Assembly: GCA_013365365.1 (NCBI GenBank)
Contig: JABVXU010000334.1
Location: 1-61,443, forward strand
Origin: Cruorifilaria tuberocauda
Taxonomy: Eukaryota > Nematoda > Chromadorea > Rhabditida > Onchocercidae
Length of the DNA: 61,443 nucleotides
Reading direction: 5' to 3'
In this document: positions 36,593-49,700 of the stretch, piece by piece
How the letters are laid out: each line of letters opens with the position of its first letter
How positions within the stretch are numbered: the first letter of the stretch is position 1
The notes under the pieces: generated by a model
The model's database searches: none
Told to the model about the DNA's origin: nothing
The model's input: the letters and a program-made list of their open reading frames with translations, nothing else
Position numbers and translations under genes: made by a program

Positions 36593-39500
36593 ATGGAAGA
36601 TCAAGAGAGTGAAGAAATTTATAACGACGAGCTGAATGAACAAACTATTTTAGAGCTGAAGAAGATCGTAAGTTTTCTTTCAACGTTTTAATGGTAAGCT
36701 TCGAGTTTTTCGTTGATATATTCATGTTATTTCTCTATACTTTGACATAAGTTGAGTAATAACAAAAAGCTGAATATGAACATTAAATACATTGAAGGTT
36801 GAAGTTTCGCCAAAGGATTATAACAATCGTATGGCACTGATTGAAGCTTTGCGTCGAAGTGGTGAGCTTGAAGCAGTTCGAGAACAACGAGAATGCATAT
36901 CAGCATTCTATACGATGCCACCCAATTTTTGGTTGAAATGGATAGAGTTGGTTGCACTTTGGAATTCTTTGCATTACGCAGTATTTTCTTGAAAAGGATC
37001 AGCTTAAAATCTTTTAAATAATCTGAAACACACAGTAACAGAAGCAGATGTGGTATCTCTGTACAAAACATCACTGAAATTTGAGCATGATGTTCATACC
37101 ATCTCTTCATATTTTTAAACCAACAAAGTACATCATAAGCGGAAAATGAAAAATTTCTGATTAACAAAACTTTTTAACCGATTTTATAAAACCTTTAAAT
37201 AAGAAAAAAAGAGATCCGAACGTAATGAACTAAACATTCTGCATATTTTCAAGATTCTTATCAATATCTGTCTTGTTTTATTTATCGTTTATAGAGATGA
37301 AAAATCGGCAGGAAGTAGTAGGGATCTGATTAAACGACTTTTCGAACATGCAGTTCGAGATTTTCATAGTCCTGAAGTTTACCTGGAATATGTTCAATGG
37401 GCCTGCGGCACATCTCTCGAATTTGCGAGAGAGGTAACAGTACATTCATAATAATTTTTTATATTTAGATATGAAGAAGTAAAACGATAGGTGCGGAAAG
37501 GTGTCAGTTTTTTGTCCATCCAAATTTTAGATCATTCATCACATCTAGTTATGAATAATAATTTAACGATATCGCTAGATGAATATCTTGAAAAAAGTTG
37601 TGCCGCCAAGTCGTTCCCTTCGCCTCAACGGTTGATGGGTTGACGTCTAAGCCGTGACTAAGAAGTAACTTAGTTTTATGAACCTAAAAGTAAAAGTGAA
37701 TTTCAGCTGTGTCTTTATAATTTTTGGTGAAAAAGTAAAGGATTTTATGGTAGTGTTAACATGCGAAACTTTTTAGAAAATGGAGGAAGCAGTAATAAAA
37801 ATAGGTCTGCGAGCTGATTGCGCTTCTTTGGTTTGGAATATTTATTTGGATTTTGAAAAAATGATTCTGAATTCGATGAGTGGTGAAAACGATGACAAGC
37901 AGAGAAAGCATGTAGAATCACTTTATGGGCGATTCCTTAGTGTGCCGCATCTGGGTTTGCAAGAATCATGGGATGAATATAAAGCATTTGCGGGTAATTT
38001 TGGTATAATGTAATTCGTGCCTATTTTCTTTTCTTCCAAAAATCATTACTTCTACAATTTAAATTATGTGTACTATTTTTTTATTTTCTGTGCCATGAAA
38101 TACATTTTAAAGCAGTAAATTTTTATCCTTTTTATCCAACAACTAAGACAGTACGAGAGCAGATTAACTAAACTGCATCAGAAGTGTTGCTATTGTTGAG
38201 CATAGTTGTCACAATTTCAGGCGATGAAGAGTCGGAAGAGTTTCGTAAAATATTTGAGAGTACAGCGAAACGTGTGGGAGATATTAATGAATTTGAAGAG
38301 CGTCTAGGAAGTGCCGCAGACGAAAATGAAAAATTATCTATTCTAATGGAATATATAGCTTTCGAAATGCAAAGTAATTTTTCAACTTATTTTATCGATG
38401 AGTTTTACTTTATCACATTCAGATCATATCTTGTTATCTGAAGTATATGATTATAAATAAGACACACATTGTAGCAAACGATCCGGCAAGAATTCAAATG
38501 ATTTTTGAAAGAACGCTATGTACGGTTGCTGCATCTCCAAATTTTGATCTCTGGTTGCAATATGGTACTTGGCTGGATTGTTGGTTGAAATTGCCACAGG
38601 TTAGAGACTGTTTCTATTACTGTTGTTTTGTTATTCCTCCTCTGTTTTTACAATTGGTAACTGTTTATTTTACTCTGTTCATGTGTGGAAAATGATTTAA
38701 TGTTATCAGATATTTTTTTGTTGTTTTCTATCTCTCTAAATGCTAATCTTAATATTATAGAAGTATGTTATTCGATCTTTTTGTCAAGTACAAGTGCATA
38801 GATTTAAGGTTTCTGTGGACGTATATGCACGTTCAGTACGTCATGCACCATGCTCAGCACTCTGGCAGCAATATTTTTCGGCACTCGAACGATCGAATGC
38901 CTCTCCTGAAGAAATTGACTCCAAATGGCCAAATGCTCGCGATACAATAACAACACAAGACGAAGGTTTCTCTCTTTATCGTACCTATATATATCTACTT
39001 CGACGACGCATTGCCAAACAAGGTATTTTTTTTATGCTGCTAATCATCCAAACATCATGCAAAAAACATCTATGCAAGACTTTCATTGTTTATTAAGAAA
39101 TTTTTTCTTACCAAAACCATTCAATTGCGATTTTACGTATGACAGCATATTAGCACAATCGATTTTAGTTTTTGATTCAACAGCGACTGAATTTTTTTAA
39201 TTCTAAATATTCTTCACTCATTTCTTAATCCTCTGTGAAATCTTCCATTTTATGGTTACAGGTAGCGATGATTATACAATTGTGTTAGAGAAATTCGATG
39301 AAGGTGCGACTTTTTTAGCTGAAAAATTTGGCTGTCACTGGGACAGTCCAAAAGCTCTTTATCGTAGAAATCATGCCCTCTTTTTATATACGACAGCAAA
39401 ACAACCTGAGAAAGGTATTTTCAATAATATTCCTGTTGTTTTTGACAATTTTAATTTTTATGCCGCATTATTTACAGCCTTTTTTAGGGAGAAAGTTTCA

Positions 39501-42500
39501 CTGCGTAGCAGTTTAAAGTGATTGATATAGTGCAGAATATTGAGGATCTGATCAATAGATATTTTTTAACTAGCAGTATTTTGAGTCTTTTCATTATGAG
39601 TTATGTCGGATATCAGAATTATTTTAATGATTGGGATCATTGCTGCAACTGTAGCTCTAATATTTTTTAGCTCGAAAAATCTGGAATGATATTTTGGCAT
39701 CGGGAAATGGTCACTTTGCAGCAGTCTGGATAGAAGCAGCTAATCTGGAGCGTTTTTTTGGTGATGTCAACATTGCTCGTAAACTATTTTACAAAGCTAT
39801 CAACTCAGCAAGTGATCATCCATATACGGTATGTACACTCAGTTGTACTTCATTATTATCATTTCTGGCTTAAGATAGGCTATAAATCAGAGTGTAATCA
39901 AAAGTTAGCTACATTTTATATAAGAAGTTTCGCTTCTTTACAGAAAAAATTTCAGGTTTTCGATGCTCTTATTCAGTTTGAGAGAGAAGTCGGTACTATC
40001 GAAGAATTGGATAAAGCGCTGGAGAAGGTGAATGCTCAAGCAATTCGAATTTCATCAAGACCGCAAAAGGATAAAATGGAGAAAAGTAAAAAGAGGAAAA
40101 GGGAGAACGATGAAGATGTTCAGGCCAAAAAAACAAAAATGAAGGTAAAAAGGGAACTCATAGTGAATGAAGATGAGTTTGTAAACGGTGCAACAGAGAC
40201 TGCTGCACAAATTCAACCAAATAGAGAGGTATTTTTCCGAAGAAAATTTTGCTGCGCTCTTCTCTTTTAATGAAAAGTGGTATCAGTTACATTACACCAG
40301 CAGTTTTTCAGGCTAGAAACAAAGAGAGTTAAGAAAGGGATTAGCTCAAGTGTAGAGAATTTAATACAAGTTTGCAGATCATTATCATTATTTAGTATTT
40401 TTAAGACGTTGGCAGTTTAAATTTAAAAATCAATCAACATTTTCACATTTATTTATCTGGTTTCGATCAAGTTATCATCACATGGCTTTTAGATAACAAA
40501 CGGCAATGAAAATCAGGTGGATGATGATGGTTTTATAGTTCCACAACTTCCTCCACAAATACCAAAGTTGAAAACAGCATCAAATCAAGATGCTGGTTCA
40601 GAAGGAACAAGTAAAGAAGCATCTGCCGAAAACCGTCATACGATCTTTGTCTCTAACCTCGATTTCAAGTTACCAATAGAAAGACTGAAGGAAATATTTC
40701 CGAATGCAAAAGAAGTTCGGCTAGTTTATCGAGGAATGAGTAAATTGCACAAAGTAGGTTGCACAGAGAGTACTTCATAGGTTTTGTATTATTGTTGTTT
40801 GCATTGGTTCAATTGTCGTAGTCTTTTAATTTGGTTATCTCACCAATATGCAAAATGTTTTTAGCTAGTAATTCTGTTCTGCTTCTCTTTATTTGTTGAA
40901 CTCAATAAAAATATTAGTGTCATTTCAAGAATAAATTCACTTTTAGGATTAAGTCTAATTTGATGATTCATGAGTTATTATAGTGTGTAAGTGTAATCTA
41001 AAAATTATCTGCTTAGAGGTGAATAAACAAATTCAACGGGAGATTTTTAGCCAAAATATGAAATTGTAAATATTTCAGGGATTTGGTTATGTAGATTTCT
41101 TAACTGAGTTGGAAGTTCAAGAAGCTTTAAAAATGGATCGAACACAAATTGACGGCAGACCGATGTATGTTTCAGAGTATAAACCACATGATAAAGGAAG
41201 GAATGCCGAATTTCGTTACAGTACGGGTCTAGAGAAAAATAAAATTTTTGTTAATAATGTCCATTATGATGCTACTGAGGAACAGCTCAAGGTTTGTACA
41301 CGTTTGCTTATTCTTAATTATTCTTTAATTCTATTACTCAATTATTATATTTATTGTTTGAGATTTCATTTATTTTTGAACAATATAAACATTATCAAAT
41401 AAAGTACTTTCACACGGAACTGTGTGAAATATGTGGCAATTTTCAAGTCCGAAAATAAGGAATCTAGTATATCTCCATGAAAATAAGGAGTGATAATTAC
41501 TTTTTAAGGAAATATTTGCAACATTTGGTACAATTCGTGATATTCGTATAGTAACACATAAATCTGGTAAGTCTAAAGGTTGCGCATATGTAGAATATGA
41601 AAACGATAATGATGCTGCAACGGCGGTGAAAGCTGGTGAAGACCTGGTTCTTTTAGGTTTGTTTAATAGTAAATATTCATAGTAGACACTCATTGTATCT
41701 ATTTATTTCTGTACAATATATATGTATGCATACCCGCTTTGATTCATATTTCATTGCACTGAAGTCGCAGTTGGAGTCAATAATACGTTGGTAAAAGCTC
41801 TTTTCTCTGAGGAAGACTAGTTCTTTCTGCCTTAATTACTTTTTATGTTTAGTTTTTAGCTTTAGGCATTATTTTTCTAAAGTAGTATCTCTTAAGCATT
41901 CTACTGTTTTACATCGTTTTTGAAAAAGTTTTAAATCATGCTATTTTATTTTGCGATATATTTGATGGAAATACGTAGATCTATAAAATACACACTGCAT
42001 AATGACTAGGGTTAAATGAACCTCTTGAAATACACCCTTTCATCTTCAGCTTCTTGTTTCTTCTTTTTCAACTAGGAATAAACTAGTAGGTAACTTGCTC
42101 TTAAATTCTTTATATCTCTTTTTCTTTCTATCAAAATAACAATTTTATCAAGCGGATATTCATAAAGTATACTTATTTTACAGAGCGAAAATTGTCAGTT
42201 GCAATCAGCAACCCGCCAAAGCGAAAGGAACAGATGCAGCGACCATCACTTAGTACAGCCGATCCTGTAAGTTACCATTTTCACCTTCAAAAACCTGCAA
42301 TCACCCCTCGTATTTTTCTGTAAATGTATCCATTTTTCACAATTGAAATATTCCTTCACAGTCAACTGAAGGACTTGTTGATTTTGCACAACACTGGTTT
42401 GAAGTTCTTAATATTGATTAATTGTAGTCTCATCAACGAAGCAAAATAGATTTGATACCGCGAACAGTGGCGAGAATCAAATTTGACAAATCAACTGGAG

Positions 42501-42565
42501 GCAATAACTCAGGAATGTCAGTTAAAAATATGTCTAATGAACAGTTCCGTTCTTTTTTGAAATGA
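36593..42565 (+). CDS. SART3: SART3 (U4/U6 snRNP recycling factor, Prp24-like)
   Basis: Nuclear RNA-binding protein that promotes U6 and U4/U6 snRNP reassembly. Fifteen in-phase exons: 36593-36667, 36798-36946, 37295-37433, 37777-37993, 38221-38373, 38475-38599, 38761-39022, 39262-39414, 39671-39828, 39944-40228, 40493-40753, 41079-41291, 41509-41656, 42184-42266, 42428-42565; 852 residues (human 963). Residues about 30-500 are HAT helical repeats (NFWLKWIE, VYLEYVQWA, LWLQYGTWLDCWLK, LWQQYFSALER, VWIEAANLERF). A bipartite-like basic stretch (KSKKRKRENDED, about 524-535) is the probable nuclear signal. RRM1 begins HTIFVSNLDFKLP (about 621) and RRM2 begins NKIFVNNVHYDATEEQL (about 712) with RNP1 KGCAYVEYE. 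The end, MSNEQFRSFLK, is the conserved Lsm-contact tail. The RRM2-tail phrase VAISNPPKRK also matches the family. Confidence 0.95.
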
Positions 42566-43780
42566 TATGGCTTTCTCATCATCTTGTGAATACTTAGTAA
42601 TTTTGAGAACTACGTGAACAAAAGTATTTACTGATTCAAACCTGAGTAAATGGAAATCCCAATATTTTGTAGTAAAAAGTCGTGTTTTTCTTGAAAGAAA
42701 AACTTTGAGGTAATTTCAGTTGTAGTAACAAAACTGGTTTTCGTAGGTTGAAAAAGATCACAACATTTCTTCCTCTGAATTGAAGGTGGTGATATTTTTT
42801 ACCATAATAGTAGTAATAAGTGTTCTAATCATTAATTCTACTTTATTGTTGTGATTTTTCAAAGCGGATTTGTTATTTGTTGAATATGATTCAATAAATC
42901 CGGTGATGTTTTCAATTTTCGGAATCGTAACACATGGGAAGTGTTTCAAATTAATAGCAAGGTAAAAGAAAAACGATGTAGAGGTATGCTCACGCAATCT
43001 TGTTGTCTGTCGACTATTGAGGTCTTATGACTATAAGCAACAAAGTAATTTTAACATGAAGAATCCGATCTGGCACCCCATTCAATGCTTTATTGTAGCT
43101 TGAACTCACTCAATTTACTTTAGGCTTTATTATTTACACCATAATAGTAGTAATAAGTGATATTAAATTAAAAAAACATAACAAATTCCATTAGTGAAGC
43201 GCAAATTTTGTAATCTTCACATATGAAGTATATTTTGACTGTATCAGCAGCTAGTTGCATAGTCTAATACTTGATTAATATTTTGTATCTTTTTATTTCT
43301 AATTTAATTCATAACTATTACTGTATCTTTTACCTTATTACTGGATTAGTTAATATCCCAAACAATCTTAATAATGTGAAATATTAATGCAAGAATTTTT
43401 ACTTGAAGGATAGTGTACGAATGATTTCGTAAATTTTATCAATTAAAATAACCTGCGTTTCTTGTACATCCTACATATATGTATGAAGAGAAAAGAAAAA
43501 AAAATACGAAAGATATAAAACAGGAAAATATCAATGATAGTGATAATCAGTAATATATGATGCTAAAAAAAAAGAAAATATCACAGATATAGCTATAATA
43601 GCAATAAAAATAATGGGAATTGTCAAAAGTATTAGTTACTTTCGCAATAATGAATAACTGATATTATCAGTTATCATTCAATGATAACCTCAAGAATATT
43701 ACAAGTTGAATGAAGAAAGAAAAATACTTGACGAAATGAATTTCGATAATTTCTTCAAAAATTAAATGGTTTACATGGAA
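42566..43780. other. Convergent 3' intergenic region
   Basis: Lies between the SART3 stop and the proposed RhoGEF stop. A 22-base string, ACCATAATAGTAGTAATAAG plus TG, occurs in the same orientation at about 42800-42821 and 43139-43160. The 79-codon minus-strand frame at 42758-42997 has no supporting features. Confidence 0.5.
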
Positions 43781-46700
43781 TCAGAACTTCCTAAAATAGA
43801 TGATAGAATTAAGTGACGACTTCTTCGCAAATAATAATTTTGTATCGTATTGTGTTCTATAGCCATAATGATTGATAATTCTTTTCAAACATCACTGAAA
43901 ATTAATTTACTTCAGTTTTTTTCCTTTCTTCTTGTTATCTTCACAATTTCGTGTTCATGTTTTAACTAACAACTAGTGATTAATAATTATTAATAAGTAC
44001 TAATAATTGGTATAATAATTAATAAATACTAATAAATTAATCATCATATATTTTTTGTATTCAATTTTAAAACTCTTTTGCATTTGCAAAATTTATAAAA
44101 TAGCATTTGGAAACCTTGACATAAATATTCCTTAGAAAAAACTAATATAATTAATTTTTTACATAAATTAAATTAATATAATTAAGTCGATATAATTGAT
44201 AACTTTTCCAAAAATTATAAAACAAATTCGCTAAAGAATTTAAATTACTTAAAAGAAGAATTGATAAAAAAACATACGAGGTTTCCAGATGATTATCCAT
44301 AATGAATTTCAGTAATTCTTGTTGTTTAACGCAATTTGTTGCTTCACCTCCTCCTTTATTCGATATTATTGAAATTGTAGCTGCGGTTCCGGACGGAAAA
44401 GGAGCGGAAGCGGTAGTAGTAGCGGCACCAAACCCGGCTCCTTTCTCTTTACCATTTAATGACGGAGGTGGTGCATCCGGAAGTGGAGGCGGAATAGTTA
44501 TTGTTTCTTTCTTTTCAATCTCATCAATATTCTCATCACTAAGTTGAATTTTCAAAGTTCGCGTATCTTCTGCTACATCTTCCAATTGTTCTCCTATTGC
44601 TACTGCAAACAAATACGGCATAAATCCTCCCTCTCTCTCTTCTATTAAAAGGTCAGGTGATTAAATGAGGTTAAGTGATGATCATTTGATTCGATTGAAA
44701 ATATTGAAATATTTTCAAAATTTCTTTTCTCAATTACTTTTACAATATCTGATAGGATCAAAAAAGTTATAAAATAATATTCCGTAGAATAATCATACAT
44801 ACTTCTCCATTGATATTTGAATAACCTTATTTGATCTATAAAAGCAAATAAGTCAATAGATATAACGTTTAATTAAACGGTAATTACCTGGAATGATCCC
44901 TTACCTGTTGAAATATGCATATCAAAATCACCGATTGGAGTCATTTCTTCCGTAACCGTAGAACCTTCCATATACGATGAAGCTGTACTGAAACCAGATG
45001 TCGATGAGCTAAATGATTCTGATGAAGCTACAGTTGATTGTGATTGACGTCGAATATTCTGTAAATCGTTATATATGAGTTTAATTTGTTGGAAGAATTT
45101 TCACAGGTATGAATGAAAATTATCTTAGATCAACTGATATGGGACTTGAAATCGTTTTTGAAATAACAAGCAGAATTTATTAAAGCTTAACTTTTATTTT
45201 TAAAGCGTTTTGGTTTTTGATATTATTTTAGATATAAAAGTTTTAAAATTAAGAAAGGTGTAGAATATTTAGGAGAGGATAAAGCTTAATATATAACAGA
45301 TCATTGAATGTTATCTAAAATTACTTAGCTTATAAGTTGTTTAATTAGAATTACTGAAAATAAAATCTATTAGACGATGTAAATTATAAAAAATGAAAAC
45401 CTGTTCATTCATTCGATTTGTTATTTTTCTAGATGAACCACCAACAGCTGTTGAAACATTCCAGGAAAATCGTTTCAAAATTCCAGGTGGTAAATTTGTC
45501 GGTACTTTTGGTTTAGTAATGTCAATACCATCTGATGTATGATAACGACGTTCAAAACGACGTGCATTTGACATCTGCAAATAAATTCAATTTCATTACA
45601 TTTTAAATTACATAAAAATACCTGAATGATAGAGTAAAATTTGCCAAACTTTTCATTACTGGTATCTAATCATAAATAATTAAGAATTATCTTGCGATGT
45701 TTCTGTATCATCATCCAATTATTTCTGTCATTTAAGCATTAGTAGAGAAAATTGCAAAAATGAATTCAATAGCAATAAACAAAGCAAACAAACGAAAAAG
45801 TAAGATAAGTAAGATAAAACGAAAGATAACTAGGTTACCTGAGAAGATGATATTCCAATACTTTCATCATTTCCGTAAGCTATAATAGCTGATGGCGAAG
45901 AACACCGTATCGTTTCATCTCGTCTTCCAGTAGTCGTAATTCGTTGCTCGGAAAAATCCGGACTACTATCTAAGGTACCTTGGGATGCACGAAGATCACA
46001 TCCTTCTCGATGTTCCAATGACGTAGATGGCGTGTTATTCACGTATATCAGTCCTTTGCTATATAAATGAGTGGAAAACCCCAATTTTGATGAATTATTC
46101 GAATAGGTTCTGAAAAATTAATCAATTTTATCAATTATTACCCATAAATATCAATTATTACTCAAAAAAAATAAATAAGTAATAAGAAAAATATTGTATG
46201 AAGAAAAAAAAAACTTATAAAAGAAACTTACTGATACTTACCTATCAATAGCAACATTTGTTGGTCCAGAGGAATTTGATCGTGATCGACGATGTACATT
46301 TGGTGATTCCAAATGTTCAACTGATTTTGAAGTAAAATGTAAATCAGTGGATGATTTTGATTGACCATTTAATATTGTACTAACTAATGATGGTAATGAA
46401 CGATCATCATTAACCACTACAGCTAATTTATGATGCGATATTGAATTACTCTTGACACTACCACATATTCCATTACCGAAATTTTGTCCATCTTTTAGTA
46501 AACGATCAATTTGATCAGCTGATGATACTGTATTCACTTTTTGTACATCTGAAAAAAAAGTAATAATAACAAAATTCAAATCAACAAATTAATAAATAAT
46601 ACAGAAAAAAGAAATACTTAGCTAATTGTTTGAAAAAATTCTTTTTTTCTTTAATCAATGAGATTAAAAAAATGATATGATAATGATAATGATTAGAAAC

Positions 46701-49700
46701 GAAGGAAAAAATACTTTTCATTTTTAATACTTGAAATAGAAACGAAATAGATAATAATAGAAAATGGAACAGAAGATAACATACTAGCAATACGATTATG
46801 TTCAGCAATTATTTGAGAATCCATACTGCAACTTTTCCGATGGATAATATCTTGATTGATAATATCATGATTACTACCACTACTACTAATAGAACGATTC
46901 TGATCCATATCATCGTACAATCCAAATCCGTTATATAATCCCATTGAAATACCCAACAAACACTGCTGTGGACTTAGAGGCCTGGAAGAAAAAATACAAA
47001 GTTGTAATTTAAAATAATTAAAATACATAACAGCAAGAAAACAAGGAAACGAAGAAAAAAGAAAAAAGAAAGTAAAGTATAAAAAAGTATTTTATGGAAT
47101 TTTTTCTTAAATTAAAACAAAGAAAGTAATTATACTTTAAACGATAGAAGTCCCTCAGTGCCATATTGGTCATTTCAAGCCATTTTCGAGTTTCCTCAAT
47201 TGATGGAGTGGATAAATAGTATAATGCTGTTGGCATACCAAAATCATTTATAGGTGCTATTACAAAACCAGCTGTAATATCATTTATCGCTTATCGCTTA
47301 TAATTTATCAATTTCTATTTTTCTCAAAATTCTTCTCTTTACTTTATCTAAGAATCCCATAATGATATTACTATGACTATAATAAGTTTTGGAACATTTT
47401 AGGATAAAAGATATATTCTATTCAAAAGTGAATCGATAAGCTTCGCATCATAAGTTGAAGATAAAAATTATCCATAAATTCTTTCACTGATAATAAATTT
47501 TTAATTATAGAAATTATGTCGCATATTAATTCTCATGTCAAATTTCTTAACAGATAAATTTGAGTATATTTTTCTTAATTTATTTTTTTGAGTATATTTT
47601 TTTAATTTTTTTTTAACGATTTTCGCTAAATTTCGATATTCAAAAAATTGATTGATAATTGAAAATTAATAAACTGATAAAAGAAAATTGATTAAAAAAA
47701 ATCTTTTTTAACACAATAAGCTTTTTGAATTTTTAATTTTCAAATAATCAAAATAAATGAAATAAAAAATAAAAATAGAAATGGGAAGAAAAAAAAAGTC
47801 AAGCATATTTAAATTTGCAAATGAAATTCAATTTACAGTAGTCGGGAAATCGTTGTAAGCACATTTTAGCAATATGTATTGGTGGTTTAAGTATTCGTAA
47901 TCGATCATAACGCTTATTTGAAGCTTTACATATTAGGAAAAGATCGGTGAATAGTATGCAATGTGCATCAACCTGAAATTGAAAAAATATGCAAAACTTG
48001 TTTTATTGAAAATTGAATGAAAGATGGAAAATAAATCAATAATAAAATGATAAACAAATAATTACACTAATAATTAACAATTTAAACTACAAATAAACTA
48101 ATAAAATTAAGAATAAACAAATAAGTAAATGAATTTATAAACAAACAAAAAATTATCAATCCAAACTATAAATAAAAAATAAAATTATAAATACATATAA
48201 AGTTATCAATTTAAACTCTAAATAAATGAGCAAAGGATGGAAAAAATAAATAAATGACTATTAACTTAAAGCATGGACAAGGAAAATTATTAATTAAAGT
48301 ATAAATAAATAAAATTATAAATAAACAAAAAAAAATTATCAATTCAAATTATAAATAAGTAAATAGAAATATGGACCTTTGTTCCCTGTTTTCCATCTTT
48401 CATTTTTAAATCAGCACGTAAATAAACACGACGAAATTGTGGTTGTCCAACAAAATATGGCATTGGATCGGCTAAACGAATATAGCATTTAATTGGGAAA
48501 ATCTGAAATTAAATTTTTGAATAATTTTATCTGTCATATTGACCATATCAAAAATCATTACAAATATTGTGAAAATGAAATAATTAAATAAACTGAAAGG
48601 ATAAAAAGAAACAAAAAATATTTTAATCGAATAAAATTAGAATGATTGAATAAATTTGATAGATATAATTTTGCTACTTTTAAAATCTATCTGTGATAAT
48701 ATAATCAATCAATATATTATTAAAATCTATCAGTACAATATAAAATGATGATTTTATCATTTACTTCTATAAATTCGTAATTTCCTGAAATAAATGATGA
48801 TTTATTCATACGTGAGGTGACAACTAATAGGATAAAGAAACTTAAGATTAAAGATGATTGAAATAAAAATGATAATATTCATTATCATTTCGGTAATGAA
48901 AGAAAGAAAGGAAGAAAACATCGCAAGTCATTAAGGTAAGAAGTATTACTTACCTTTTCAAATTCTTCACAATCAACAGCTTCATAGCTTTCAATCGCTC
49001 TCGATAATTCATTAAGCTTATTTTGTAAATCGTTATTATTTAATGTTTCTTCAACATTTCGTGTCGCTTTTTCAATTCGCACTATCATATCCTGAAAATT
49101 TAGTATTTTCATAAATATACATAAACATTACTTTACAGGTATAAATATTATTTTACAGGTAGACGTATAAATATTATATTACAGGTAAACTTTTGCGTTT
49201 AATCAAAGTTTTATTTATAAGTCTGAATTCACAGTATTTCAATATTTTGCATTCTGTTGATAAATGATAAAGATTATTAGAAATAATTTATCATTCTTTT
49301 CTCAATGATATAAATCTTAATTGAATTAAGATTAATTAAAGCTAAGAATCAGAAATCTAACCTAACAGCAAATAAACAAGTAAGCTAATCGGTTAATTTC
49401 TGATAATATTTGAATGAGTAAAGAATTAAAATAGATAAATGAAATAAATACTTGAATAGTATCACGTTCAATATCATCAACAGTATGCTTAAGTACAGCT
49501 TTAAGAAGTAAGCTGTATCTTGTAAGCCGTTGCATCGGATTCGTCAAAGCATCCAGTAAACGTTGTCGTCTCATTGTATCTTGCGATTCTGCCCACTAAA
49601 ATTTCCCCGTGGAATTTTAAATTATGAAGAAAAAGTTTACAAATATTGCAAAAATAAGCTTAATAAATAATTTTTATCAAATTACGTAAAATTAACCTTA

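Noticed and set aside
36727..37167. 146-codon minus-strand frame
   Set aside because: Antisense to SART3 exon 2 and its introns; no recognisable protein features.
41761..41820. Short open frame in a SART3 intron (ends FSEED)
   Set aside because: The flanking exons 41509-41656 and 42184-42266 join in phase to the conserved LLERKLSVAISN, leaving no place for it.
44302..44547. 81-codon plus-strand frame rich in Ala/Pro/Gly
   Set aside because: Antisense of the proline- and glycine-rich RhoGEF exon 44602-44278.
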